Assembly: GCA_020444325.1 (NCBI GenBank)
Contig: JAHLLD010000011.1
Coordinates: forward strand, 62,001 to 126,000
Origin: a bacterium
GTDB lineage: Bacteria; Bacteroidota; Ignavibacteria; SZUA-365
Length of the DNA: 64,000 nucleotides
Direction of reading: 5' to 3'
Below are positions 43,283 to 52,053 of this stretch, one piece after another (the first letter of the stretch is position 1; each line of letters begins with the position of its first letter). Under the pieces are notes generated by a model. The model saw only the letters and a program-made list of their open reading frames with translations. It did no database searches and was not told the DNA's origin. The position numbers and the translations under genes were made by a program.

Positions 43283-44005
43283 TCATCCTGCAGGCGCCGC
43301 AGCCGCTTCGCTCCGCACGCCTTTGATGAGCAGATACAGGCAGAGCGACAGTTCGGCGACGACAGCAGGAGGAGCAACAACCCATGCAAATACCTCCTCG
43401 AATTGCGGAAGCAGTATCGTCCCGAAGCTTTCCGCCAGGTACCCCAGCGCAGCGAGAGCCAGCAGATAGCCCAACCAGGCAGGGAAACGGTCGGACTTTA
43501 CCAGAAGATATCCGAGCAGCAGGCAATGCACACCGAAGAACGCCCCCGCGATGAGATAACCGAAATGATGCGCGTCAAGAAACACCATGACCAGCGTCTG
43601 CAACTGGACTGCGTCGAAACTGCCGGCCGCCGTGGCGCTGCCCAGAAGCGGCAGAACGATCAGCTCGTTCAGCAGGTTCACCGCGGCAATGGCCGGATGC
43701 GCCAGCAGCCGCAGCGACGCTGCCACGAGGGCCAGCGAACGATGGACGGGACGCAGCAGGACGTAGAAGAGTACCGAAACCACCGCATCGCTGATGAAGG
43801 CAATCAGATCGGTAACGATGCCAAGGCGATAGAATGACAGCGCGCCTCCGATGTTCTCCACTGTAGCTGCGCCATCACCAGGAACAATCAATCCAGCCCG
43901 CATCGCACCCTCACTGAAACCGGCGAACACGATGATGATCAGGTACAGCACTCCCGCTGTACGGGCAAGCGATTTCGGTGACGCGTCGTGAAATTGACTG
44001 CTCAT
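43283..44005 (-). CDS. DUF4386 family membrane protein
   Basis: 240 residues with six or seven hydrophobic helices. Starts SPKSLARTAGVLYLIIIVFAGFSEG in pieces, the standard DUF4386 opening (A+..G..yl...i...f.e). FYRLGIVTDLIAFISDAVV, AVNLLNEL, LDAHHFGYLIAGAFFGVH and GYLLVKSDRFPAWLGYLL are also typical. Inner-membrane protein of unknown function, common in Bacteroidota and Actinobacteria. Ends directly against the convergent four-helix membrane protein gene. Confidence 0.85.
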   Translation of the reverse strand: MSSQFHDASPKSLARTAGVLYLIIIVFAGFSEGAMRAGLIVPGDGAATVENIGGALSFYRLGIVTDLIAFISDAVVSVLFYVLLRPVHRSLALVAASLRLLAHPAIAAVNLLNELIVLPLLGSATAAGSFDAVQLQTLVMVFLDAHHFGYLIAGAFFGVHCLLLGYLLVKSDRFPAWLGYLLALAALGYLAESFGTILLPQFEEVFAWVVAPPAVVAELSLCLYLLIKGVRSEAAAAPAG

Positions 44006-44230
44006 GATGCTCCTCGAATGGGGGATGACAGTTCAAAATCTACCACGGAACAGCTTTCATCGCAAGTCGGCGACACAACGAGATATTTTTATTTCGGAGG
44101 CGGGAATGCAGAACTTCCGGCCACCGTTTTGCGTTGTGCATATATGGGATAGGAAACGCCGTCGGCGGCATTTCCACCAGAGCCTTACAAACGCATCTCA
44201 CTTTTTTCATATCATTACGAGGAATTACTC

Positions 44231-44653
44231 ATGCAGCGTTTTGCATCAGCCCAGTGGCAGGGAGCACTTAAGGACGGCAAGGGAACCATGACAACAGGCA
44301 GCGGCGTCCTGACAGACATCGCCTATGATTTCGGCAAGCGTTTTGCCGACGAACCCGGTACCAATCCGGAAGAACTGATCGCCGCCGCGCATTCGGGCTG
44401 CTTCTCGATGGCACTCGCCAACATTCTCGACGGCGACGGCTTCCCGCCGCAAAGCGTTGAGACCAAGGCTACCATGGATTTTGAAAAGACCGATGCCGGT
44501 TTCACCATCACAAAAATTCATCTCGATACCGTGGTGAAGGCGGAAGGCCTGACTGAAGCCGCCCTGCAGGACTGTGCCGGCAAGGCCAAGGCCGGCTGCC
44601 CCGTCAGTCGCGCTCTGACCGCGGAGATCACCTTCACGGCCAAACTCGGCTGA
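44231..44653 (+). CDS. osmC: OsmC-family peroxiredoxin
   Basis: 140 residues, normal for OsmC. GAGGAA lies upstream of the ATG. The two redox cysteines are present: Cys57 in HSGCFSMAL and Cys123 in AGCPVSRAL. The N-terminus (FASAQWQGALKDGKGTMTTGSG, in part) is that of OsmC rather than Ohr. The family reduces organic hydroperoxides with thiol or lipoyl donors; in a bacillithiol-making cell (bshA is at 59168) that thiol may be relevant, which is inference. Cytoplasmic dimer by family. Followed by a strong terminator. Confidence 0.9.
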   Translation: MQRFASAQWQGALKDGKGTMTTGSGVLTDIAYDFGKRFADEPGTNPEELIAAAHSGCFSMALANILDGDGFPPQSVETKATMDFEKTDAGFTITKIHLDTVVKAEGLTEAALQDCAGKAKAGCPVSRALTAEITFTAKLG

Positions 44654-44664
44654 TTGATTTTCGG

Positions 44665-44706
44665 GTTGGACCATGCTGCACACGCGGCATGGTCCAACAC
44701 TTTTTC
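44665..44706 (+). terminator. Intrinsic terminator of the osmC gene
   Basis: Perfect 12-bp stem GTTGGACCATGC with its complement (44665-44676 and 44687-44698), ten-base loop, then ACTTTTT. It lies 12 bases after the stop codon. Confidence 0.85.
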
Positions 44707-44767
44707 CCCTCCCCTCCTCCCTTCCTTCTTCTCAATACTGGCATTTCTTTCTGTGCTTCCTTATGCT

Positions 44768-46993
44768 ATGGGAAACCATGACATGACGCAGAGCGAGGCA
44801 GAAGCGATGAAGGAAGCGCACAAACTCGATAAAATCGCCATCACGGTAAAATCCCACCGTTTGCTCAAACAGCTTCTCCAGGAAAATCCCGTCCTGGAAG
44901 AAATCATGCGCAACTCGAAAAATGAGACGGAAGCGCTGGTGGGTGTGCAGCAATGGGTGCTGGAGGAGTTGCGTAAAAATCCCGATGCATACGCCTATTA
45001 TTCGCAGGAGCACGCGGGACGCGAGCTGTTCGAACGGCTGCAGTGGAAAGACTACGCGGCGATTCGGCTGCTCGATTATATCGACAATGCGGGACGAGAA
45101 TTCCCGGACCACAATCTCCGAGGAGAGATCGCGGTCAGTAATCCCATCAAACTGCTCTGGCTTGCGGTCAACAAGGGTACGGGCGGAGCCAAACCCTACT
45201 TCTTTGAGGACATGCTGCAGCTGTTCCGGCAGCTGACCGGTGCGACCACGGTGCATCCGCCCGACGATGAACAGGTACGGACGTGGATGGACCGCTATCC
45301 CACGGGAACGGACCCCCGCATCATCAAGCTGCGCGAGGAGAACCGCGAGCGCATCATCAACCTGCTGATCGACCTGATTGACAGCGGGGAGATGTCGAGC
45401 AACAAATACAAGTTCACCGAAGGGATGTCACGGGAACAGAAATTCCTTCAGATGCTGCGCTGGTGGAACGAGCATACCTTCCATCTACATTTCGCCGTCC
45501 GCTCTCCTGACCTGCTCAACCGCATGCTCGGAGAATCCCTCGACCCAGATACCATGAAAATCCTCCACGCCGCGGAGGAACAGGGCATTCCCTTTTTCGT
45601 CAACCCGTATTACCTCTCCCTTCTCCACGTGCGGGTGCCGTACTTCGCCATCGGCGCCGATCTCGCCATCCGGCACTATGTCGTGTACAGCCAGCAGCTG
45701 GTCGACGAGTTCGGGCATATCGTGGCATGGGAGAAGGAAGACAAAGTGCGTCCGGGTGAGCCCAACGCTGCGGGCTGGCTCCTGCCGTCGGAGAAGAATG
45801 TGCATCGCCGCTACCCCGAGGTCGCGATTCTGATTCCTGATACGGTGGGACGCGCATGCGGGGGACTCTGTTCATCCTGTCAGCGCATGTACGATTTCCA
45901 GAGCGGACATCTGAACTTCAATCTCGACCGTCTGCGTCCCGACGAAACCTGGTCCGAGCGCCTGAAGCGGCTGATGGACTATTTCGAAAACGACACGCAG
46001 CTGCGCGACATCCTGATTACCGGCGGCGATGCACTGATGAGCACCGACCGCTCTCTGGGGCACATCCTCGACAGCATTTACGATATGGCGCTGCGCAAGC
46101 GCGAAGCAAACAAGGAACGTCCCGACGGAGAAAAATACGCCGAGCTCCTGCGCGTACGCCTTGGCTCGCGCCTGCCTGCCTATCTCCCCCAGCGCATCAC
46201 ACCCGAGCTGACTGCAATGCTGGCAGCGTTTCGTGAGAAAGCCGCTGCCATTGGTGTGCGGCAGTTCGTCGTGCAGACCCACATCGAATCGCCCATGGAG
46301 ATCACGCCGGAAACACGGGAGGCCGTCCGCCGATTGCTCGACGCCGGCTGGGTGGTCACGAATCAGCTGGTCTTTACCGCAGCCGCATCACGAAGGGGAC
46401 ACACCGCGCGACTGCGGGAAGCGCTCAACGATATCGGTGTGCTCACCTACTACACTTTCACGGTGAAGGGGTACATGGAAAACAATTTCAATTTCGCCCC
46501 GAATGCGCGTGCCGTGCAGGAGGAACTCGAGGAAAAACGCCTCGGTGTGATTCCGGAAACTTATCATGATCGCGTCCGCAGTTTCGCGGATGACGGCATG
46601 CATATGACGGAGAATATTGACGCCCTGCGGCGGGAAGCCGGACTCCCCTTCCTCGCAACGGATCGCAACGTGCTCAACCTCCCCGGTGTCGGAAAAAGTC
46701 TCACCTACCGCGTTATCGGCATTACACGGTATGGCCGCCGCATCCTGGCCTTCGACCACGACGCGACACGAAATCATAGTCCCATCATTCACAAAATGGG
46801 AAAAGTCATCATCATCGAATCGAAATCCATCAGCGAATACCTGCAGCAGCTGGCGGACATTGGTGAGGACAGGGACGAATACGCCGATTTGTTCGGATAC
46901 TCCATCGGTGAAACGGAACCACGCATGAATATTTTCGAGTATCCGGAATTCGACTTCGCGATTTCCGAAGAGTACTCAAATCTGGAAGTGTAA
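44768..46993 (+). CDS. Long KamA-type radical SAM protein (aminomutase-like)
   Basis: 741 residues from ATG 44768; ATG 44783 is an alternative and neither has a clear ribosome site. The radical-SAM cluster motif is CxxxCxxC (Cys364, 368, 371, in RACGGLCSSC), followed by DILITGGDALM, the conserved GGD strand. VQTHIESPMEITPE and NQLVFTAAASRRGHT are lysine-2,3-aminomutase-like. The PLP lysine is Lys643 in NLPGVGKS (PGGGGK in the enzyme). The N-terminal ~330 residues are an added helical region. Where lysine 2,3-aminomutase has Asp before the PLP loop, this has Asn, so lysine may not be its substrate. Cytoplasmic. Single gene between two terminators. Confidence 0.8.
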   Translation: MGNHDMTQSEAEAMKEAHKLDKIAITVKSHRLLKQLLQENPVLEEIMRNSKNETEALVGVQQWVLEELRKNPDAYAYYSQEHAGRELFERLQWKDYAAIRLLDYIDNAGREFPDHNLRGEIAVSNPIKLLWLAVNKGTGGAKPYFFEDMLQLFRQLTGATTVHPPDDEQVRTWMDRYPTGTDPRIIKLREENRERIINLLIDLIDSGEMSSNKYKFTEGMSREQKFLQMLRWWNEHTFHLHFAVRSPDLLNRMLGESLDPDTMKILHAAEEQGIPFFVNPYYLSLLHVRVPYFAIGADLAIRHYVVYSQQLVDEFGHIVAWEKEDKVRPGEPNAAGWLLPSEKNVHRRYPEVAILIPDTVGRACGGLCSSCQRMYDFQSGHLNFNLDRLRPDETWSERLKRLMDYFENDTQLRDILITGGDALMSTDRSLGHILDSIYDMALRKREANKERPDGEKYAELLRVRLGSRLPAYLPQRITPELTAMLAAFREKAAAIGVRQFVVQTHIESPMEITPETREAVRRLLDAGWVVTNQLVFTAAASRRGHTARLREALNDIGVLTYYTFTVKGYMENNFNFAPNARAVQEELEEKRLGVIPETYHDRVRSFADDGMHMTENIDALRREAGLPFLATDRNVLNLPGVGKSLTYRVIGITRYGRRILAFDHDATRNHSPIIHKMGKVIIIESKSISEYLQQLADIGEDRDEYADLFGYSIGETEPRMNIFEYPEFDFAISEEYSNLEV

Positions 46994-47018
46994 CGACTGC
47001 ACCAACCCGGGAAATCAG

Positions 47019-47046
47019 AAAGGCCGGTCACACTGACCGGCCTTTT
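47019..47046. terminator. Two-way intrinsic terminator
   Basis: Perfect 12-bp stem AAAGGCCGGTCA with its complement, three-base loop, A and T runs on both sides. It serves the convergent radical-SAM and TPR genes. Confidence 0.9.
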
Positions 47047-47069
47047 CATACACATCATGTACCGTAATG

Positions 47070-48557
47070 CTAACCGAGCTTCGCTCGCGCTTCATTGCGG
47101 ATAACAGCATAATCCAGACTGTTGAAGTTCCAGTCTGCCACCTCTTTGTAGAGCTCCATCGCCCTGTCGGTATTCCCCAGTGCTTCCTCCGCTCTGGCGG
47201 TGAAGAATTTCACCTCGAACCAGTCCTGGTCAGACTTTCCAAGATAATCCAGTGCCTCCTGCGTATCGCCTTTCTGCAGGGCGATATAGCCTTTGAGTAG
47301 ATAGGTCGCATCGAGTTTGTTCGGATTCTTGCTGCTGGCGAGATGCTCGGCTGCAGCATCGGCATGTGCCATCGCCTCATCATATTTTCCTTCCTTCGCG
47401 GCAATCCAACCCTGGAGAATTGAGAGTGACGATTCGACGCTGCTGCTGAAATCTTCAATGTCCACCGAAGATGTAATTTCCCGCTCAAGCCGGGCATGTT
47501 CAGCGAAGGCGTCGTGCGCAATGTCGAACGCGCCGGCTTCACATGCGAGTTTGACGCGATCTTCCAGGCATCGTGCCATCGCCTGTTTCTGCTGATCCTC
47601 ATCCGGGATCATCGTCTGGAGATTCTGCATCACCGCAGCGTTCGCATTGAGTGCGGAAGGGAGGTCACCCGCGTACACGTACGTGTACACGCCGAAATTC
47701 GCTCCACTCGCCTTCATTCCCCCCTCGGCATGCTTCATCGCAGCCTGGAAATCCGCCCGCGCCTGATCGAAATCGCCGAGGAAGGTGTTGGCATGTCCCA
47801 GCTTGGCATAGGCAACAGGCTGATCCGGGTCCACCTCCACGGCTTTCTGATAGGCGTCCCGCGCCTTGGTAAGTTCCACCTGCGCGCGATAGACATCCCC
47901 GAGCAGAATATGGGAGTCCGCCTCGTTGGGAACCAGCTGCACGTACTTCTTCGCAGCTTTCTCTGCCGCTGAATAATCCGTGGGATCGTCAAACGTGTAG
48001 CTGTTTGCGAGTTGCCGGTAGGCACTCGCAAATTCGGGAAATTTTTCGGTGATGGACTGCAGTTTCTCCCGCCGCGCCTCCGTCTGCTTCATGCCCCCGA
48101 GCGCATAGGCAACTTCCATCGCGGCCCTGGGACTTTCCGGGTAGGCCTTTTCCAGTTCCTTCGCCTGTTCGAGTACCGCTTCCCTGTCATCCGAGACGAA
48201 ATACGGGATCATCCCGATCATGAGCTTCTCACCGTTACTCGCGTTCGTCGAGTGTTCCTTGGCCAGATCCGTGAATTTTTTCCATTCCGCCGGAGTGCGC
48301 GCGACCCGGGCACGATAGAAATAGGCTATGGCGAGCGTCGGATCCGCTTCGATCGCTTTGTCCAGTAATTCACGGGCATCTTCAGTGCGGCCTACATCCA
48401 GAGCTGTTCTGCCCTGAATGAAATACGCATGTGCCTCGTCGGATTCGGTAGTGATGGGAATGCTGCCTTCGTCCGCAGCGTTCTGACCGCAGCCACCCAC
48501 GAGCATCAGGAGCACCAGTGCGGCACCCATGCTGTAAGCAATACTATGTCGTTTCAT
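47070..48557 (-). CDS. TPR-repeat lipoprotein
   Basis: 495 residues from ATG 48557 (TGGAG upstream); the frame opens further up without a ribosome site. Lipobox LVGGC (Cys23). About nine TPR-like helix pairs cover residues 40-490: AYFIQGRTALDVGRTEDARELLDKAIEADP (in part) and VYRAQVELTKARDAYQKAVEVDP are the clearest, and GYIALQKGDTQEAL and AEEALGNTDRAMELY follow near the end. No enzyme domain. Probably outer- or inner-membrane-anchored, protein-binding. Diverges from the LolA-like lipoprotein gene with three 20-bp repeats between. Confidence 0.85.
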   Translation of the reverse strand: MKRHSIAYSMGAALVLLMLVGGCGQNAADEGSIPITTESDEAHAYFIQGRTALDVGRTEDARELLDKAIEADPTLAIAYFYRARVARTPAEWKKFTDLAKEHSTNASNGEKLMIGMIPYFVSDDREAVLEQAKELEKAYPESPRAAMEVAYALGGMKQTEARREKLQSITEKFPEFASAYRQLANSYTFDDPTDYSAAEKAAKKYVQLVPNEADSHILLGDVYRAQVELTKARDAYQKAVEVDPDQPVAYAKLGHANTFLGDFDQARADFQAAMKHAEGGMKASGANFGVYTYVYAGDLPSALNANAAVMQNLQTMIPDEDQQKQAMARCLEDRVKLACEAGAFDIAHDAFAEHARLEREITSSVDIEDFSSSVESSLSILQGWIAAKEGKYDEAMAHADAAAEHLASSKNPNKLDATYLLKGYIALQKGDTQEALDYLGKSDQDWFEVKFFTARAEEALGNTDRAMELYKEVADWNFNSLDYAVIRNEARAKLG

Positions 48558-48702
48558 AATTCGCTCCAGTAAAATGATGGTAACCCGCCCCGTCTTGCAG
48601 CGGCGTTCGGAGATCATGGTTGTAGTGTGATGGACAACAGGAAGATGGCACAAAGCGAATGGAATTTCAAATGACTATATGCTCTGCTTTTGCCGTTTTC
48701 TC

Positions 48703-48762
48703 TGCGCATTCCGAGTAATCCTTGCGCATTCCGAGTAATCCTTGCGCATTCCGAGTAATCCT
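48703..48762. repeat. Three tandem 20-bp repeats
   Basis: The unit TGCGCATTCCGAGTAATCCT occurs three times head to tail without a mismatch, in the promoter region between two divergent lipoprotein genes. The spacing, close to two helix turns, would place bound proteins on one DNA face. Confidence 0.9.
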
Positions 48763-48825
48763 TCTCATGCGGTCTGCCTGCGCTTCCGTATATTGAGGTA
48801 CATGACCTCAACGAATGGGAATCGC

Positions 48826-49599
48826 ATGCATATCCTCCCCTCGCTCCTCAGTATTGTCGCATTCATCAGCTTCGTCGGTTGCGGACAGCAGGAAGCTCCC
48901 GCAGTGCAGGAACCCGCGTTCAGCGACATCACACCGGAAATCAGTGCCCTTCTGCAGCGCTGCGACGTGACGCTCGATGCGATCGGCGATATACGTTACA
49001 ATGTGCTGCACAGCTTCAAATCGACCACGAGCAAAGACACGACGCACAATATCTACACGGTGCTGCTCCGGCGGGATACGGAAAATCCGTACGGCTACAA
49101 GTTGTTTGCACGCAATGCCGGAGGATACCACATCCTTTATGACGGCGTTCGAGTGTATTCAGGCGATCCTTCGACGAAGAAAATGACCGTGCGGGATTCT
49201 TCTGATGCACCCGTGCAGTGGTTGGACCGCAGCTTCGCAAGCCGCGTCCGTATCGGTATGCTGAACGGGTCACGACTGACGAAGCGAATTCGTCAGAGTG
49301 GAACGATTGAGGGCATGAGACTGGAGGATACGAAATGGGAGAATGCTCCAGCGAAACGCCTCCTGCTCAAGGTTGGCAGCAAGCCTCCCGTTACCGGGGG
49401 TGAAGTCGAGCTGATTTTCCGCAACAGCGATGCAATGCCTGTTTCAATCCACGAAGAACTCCATTTCCTCATCGATGGAAAAGAACAAATGCAGTTTACG
49501 TCTGCAGCATTCGTGGAAATTGACAGGGAGCCGGCGTTTCCGGAGGGACAGTTCACACGCCAGGCACTGCCGGAAACTGTGGAGTTGGAGTCCCCGTAA
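48826..49599 (+). CDS. Lipoprotein with LolA/DUF2092-like fold
   Basis: 257 residues from ATG 48826, chosen because it gives a short signal peptide with lipobox FVGC (Cys19) and a GGGA upstream; ATG 48802 is possible. The body (residues ~45-250) shows strands in LolA-like order: IRYNVLHSFKS, HNIYTVLLRR, GYKLFARN, YHILYDGVRVYSG and MTVRDS, then AKRLLLKVGSKPP, VELIFRNSDAMPVSIHEEL and MQFTSAAFVEID. Such proteins bind lipid or lipoprotein chains, but no specific family is certain. Envelope-located. Preceded by the 20-bp tandem repeats. Confidence 0.7.
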   Translation: MHILPSLLSIVAFISFVGCGQQEAPAVQEPAFSDITPEISALLQRCDVTLDAIGDIRYNVLHSFKSTTSKDTTHNIYTVLLRRDTENPYGYKLFARNAGGYHILYDGVRVYSGDPSTKKMTVRDSSDAPVQWLDRSFASRVRIGMLNGSRLTKRIRQSGTIEGMRLEDTKWENAPAKRLLLKVGSKPPVTGGEVELIFRNSDAMPVSIHEELHFLIDGKEQMQFTSAAFVEIDREPAFPEGQFTRQALPETVELESP

Positions 49600-49617
49600 T
49601 CGCGTGGATGCTGTGTG

Positions 49618-50097
49618 TCAGGACTTCCGCTGAAACCGCCTGAACATGCTCCAGATCAGCCAGCCCAGGTAGAGGAAATAGCCGATAAGAACAGGCCAGA
49701 ACAACGGACTGAGCCGGGGTGAGGGAAGCAGGTTGGCTTCAAAGGTATCGAACATCATGAGTAACATGAAAAGCAGTGTTGCATTCCCCATGCGCATCAT
49801 GCTGTTGTGGAGATAGGCAATACTTTCCGCCCTGCGTTCGGGGGCGAGCCAGTATTTCTTTCGCGGAAGATTGATCATGCTGTCTGGCAGCACCTTCATC
49901 AGCCAGGCACTCCCGGCAAACGTTCCGGCAAGGAAGAGGAACAGGAAGCCGTACAGGACCATGAAGCCATCGCGTGACATCCAGCCGTTTGCCTCCCCCT
50001 CACTGCCGAAATGTGAGGCGACTTCCTCAGGCAGGCTGGGGTAGTACCAGATACCGAGCATGGCTGCCAGGATAAGCAATATGACCATGGTTCTCAT
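49618..50097 (-). CDS. DUF1648-type membrane protein
   Basis: 159 residues. It opens with a membrane helix and then LPEEVASHFGSEGEANGWMSRD in part, the DUF1648 signature (lP..vp.Hf...G..dgw..k). Helices at about 1-19, 45-67, 103-121 and 131-152. DUF1648 proteins are inner-membrane proteins, some linked to signal-peptide or bacteriocin immunity (SdpI), others of unknown function. Ends close to the convergent lipoprotein gene. Confidence 0.85.
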   Translation of the reverse strand: MRTMVILLILAAMLGIWYYPSLPEEVASHFGSEGEANGWMSRDGFMVLYGFLFLFLAGTFAGSAWLMKVLPDSMINLPRKKYWLAPERRAESIAYLHNSMMRMGNATLLFMLLMMFDTFEANLLPSPRLSPLFWPVLIGYFLYLGWLIWSMFRRFQRKS

Positions 50098-50162
50098 GGC
50101 CGCAATCTACGCAAGCATTGTTGATTTTCCATTCCCCCCCCCCGTTCCGGAGCATTGTCTCT

Positions 50163-51143
50163 TTACCGAAGCACGACGCATTGCCGCGATTGCACACCCT
50201 GTGGCGTGTGCAGCCGGATCATGTAGCTGCCCGCCGGAAGGCCGGTGGCATTCCATGCCGCTGTATGCGCACCTGCATCCTGCATGCCCTCGGTGATATC
50301 GGCAACCTTGCGCCCCTGCAGTGAATAAACGGAGAGACGCACGTACATGCGCTCAGGCAGGTCAAAACTGATATTCGTGCCGCGGGAGACGGGGTTCGGG
50401 TAGTTCTGATGCAGCACGGGCGTGCGGACATGCGCCGCACCGTCATACGAGACTGAGGTGACTTCGGTACTGACATTGATGTCATCGATGTGCAGCAGGT
50501 ATGTCGGTGTACTTGTATCCCATATGTAGGCACCGATGGCACCTTTGAGAATGCTGAAATCATTGACCGGACAACCAGGCAGTTCCTGTCCGTCGAACCA
50601 GAAGGTGAAGCTGTGGTTCTGACAGAGCACCGCCATGAGATGCCAGCCGCTTTCCTGTGGAATTCCGCCCGGAATATCATCCGCTTCCCAGTCGCGGATC
50701 ACCGTCGGCATGCCGGGGTTATCCGGGGGACGCACTCTGAAGCGCAGCCGTTCACTGACCATGCCGCCGGGACGAAATCGCGCGACGAACTGGTAGCCGG
50801 ACGAGAGTCCCGCCGTATCAACACGAAATTCGAGTCCGTAATACACGGCCTCATCCACGGGAATGTAGACATGGGCTTCGTAGTAATAATTCGCCATTTC
50901 CGGATCGCCGGAATGGCTCTCCCCTACATTGCCACCGGAGAAGTGATTTCCCAGACTCCCCACCCAGCCGTCTCCGCTCGGATTTCCCGGCCAGTTGGCC
51001 ACTTCCATCGTGTTCCCGTTGAATCCGGCGAACCAGGCATTGTCTGCCGTCCCACCGGTAAACTCCTCCTGGTAGAGCACGCCCTGTGCGCTCAGCATGC
51101 AGGGAATAAATACAAGAAGCAGAGTCAGTGACCGTGTGCTCAT
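50163..51143 (-). CDS. T9SS-exported ConA-like (lectin/glucanase fold) protein
   Basis: 326 residues from ATG 51143 (AAAGAGG upstream). Signal peptide to CMLSAQG. Residues ~20-225 form a jelly-roll: LYQEEFTGGTADNAWF, YYYEAHVYIP, YYGLEFRVDTAG, YQFVARFRPGG, WHLMAVLCQNHSFTFWFDGQE and GAIGAYIWD, with LHIDDINV at the end. This is the laminin-G/ConA type often found in carbohydrate-binding proteins; no catalytic motif is visible. The sorting domain follows (LHQNYPNPVSRGTNISFDLP, SLQGRKVAD, AGSYMIRL). Last gene of a run after the SirB1-like gene (gap 10 bases). Confidence 0.8.
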   Translation of the reverse strand: MSTRSLTLLLVFIPCMLSAQGVLYQEEFTGGTADNAWFAGFNGNTMEVANWPGNPSGDGWVGSLGNHFSGGNVGESHSGDPEMANYYYEAHVYIPVDEAVYYGLEFRVDTAGLSSGYQFVARFRPGGMVSERLRFRVRPPDNPGMPTVIRDWEADDIPGGIPQESGWHLMAVLCQNHSFTFWFDGQELPGCPVNDFSILKGAIGAYIWDTSTPTYLLHIDDINVSTEVTSVSYDGAAHVRTPVLHQNYPNPVSRGTNISFDLPERMYVRLSVYSLQGRKVADITEGMQDAGAHTAAWNATGLPAGSYMIRLHTPQGVQSRQCVVLR

Positions 51144-51153
51144 TGGGGCCTCT

Positions 51154-52053
51154 TTAGAAATCTTCGTCCTCGTCTTCATCCCCGTCATCGTCCATGGTGT
51201 TGTTCACCTTGAAGTCGGGGTTGATATAGCTCAGAATTTCTGCAACGCGTCCGGCCTCCTGTTCGTCCCCCTGCTGCTGATATGCGAGATAGAGATTGCG
51301 CCACATGCGCTCTATGATATCACGCGTCGCCACCGGAGCGAGCATCTCTGGTGTCAGCCTGATACCGCTTGAGCTCAGCATGAGCCGGCACTGATCACGC
51401 GTGATGATGATACCGCTGTTGAAGGCGTCGACAAAGAACATGCGTGAACCATCGTCATACTGTACGAGAAAATGCATGGGCATGCCGATGCCGTGCAGTG
51501 AAATCCCCAGCCGCCGCCCCAGCGTCAGCAGCAGAATGGACAGCGTGATGGGAATGCCTTTGCGGTAATCGATGACCTTGTTGATGAAGCTGTTGTTGGG
51601 ATTGTAATAATCTTCCCTGTTCCCGATAAATCCGAGGTCACTGAACAGGTAGCTGCGCAGCTTCATGAAGGTCTCGAGAGGTGTGGCGCGCGTTCCCGCG
51701 AGCACACGAATGTCAGCCGCCATGTCGTCGAGACGGCGCTGATACGTCGTTGTGCTGATTTCAGGAAAGCCATAGCGGGCGAGGATGAAGGCCCCCTCTT
51801 CGAGATCCACGGGTTCGTCAGGACCCGAAAACTCCCGTTCCAGGCGGCGAAGGGCCATACTGCGGCGGATCTCGTCTACGAGATCTCTCACCACCTCCTG
51901 ATGCATATTCCCATGCGCTTCTGTCAACTCACGGAGACCGGCGACGGATTCTTCTCCCAGGGCGAGGATCCGGTCCCGAACAGCTTGCTGAACAGAGGCC
52001 TGCGGATCATCGAGAAGGGAATAGAGCGCATACAATTCGCGCGTGGGAGTCAT
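51154..52053 (-). CDS. SirB1-type transglutaminase-like protein
   Basis: 299 residues. An N-terminal helical HEAT-like part (residues 1-70), then the SirB1/transglutaminase-like core: FILARYGFPEI, FMKLRSYLFSDLGFIGNREDYYNPNNS in part, YRKGIPITLSILLLTLGRRLG, HGIGMPMHFLVQY and FFVDAFNSG. Its C-terminal helices resemble a TPR (WRNLYLAYQQQGDEQEAGR). No catalytic Cys is seen in the usual place, as in many SirB1 proteins. The last 12 residues are almost all Asp and Glu. Start overlaps the LOG gene stop (ATGA). Cytoplasmic; role unknown. Confidence 0.85.
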   Translation of the reverse strand: MTPTRELYALYSLLDDPQASVQQAVRDRILALGEESVAGLRELTEAHGNMHQEVVRDLVDEIRRSMALRRLEREFSGPDEPVDLEEGAFILARYGFPEISTTTYQRRLDDMAADIRVLAGTRATPLETFMKLRSYLFSDLGFIGNREDYYNPNNSFINKVIDYRKGIPITLSILLLTLGRRLGISLHGIGMPMHFLVQYDDGSRMFFVDAFNSGIIITRDQCRLMLSSSGIRLTPEMLAPVATRDIIERMWRNLYLAYQQQGDEQEAGRVAEILSYINPDFKVNNTMDDDGDEDEDEDF

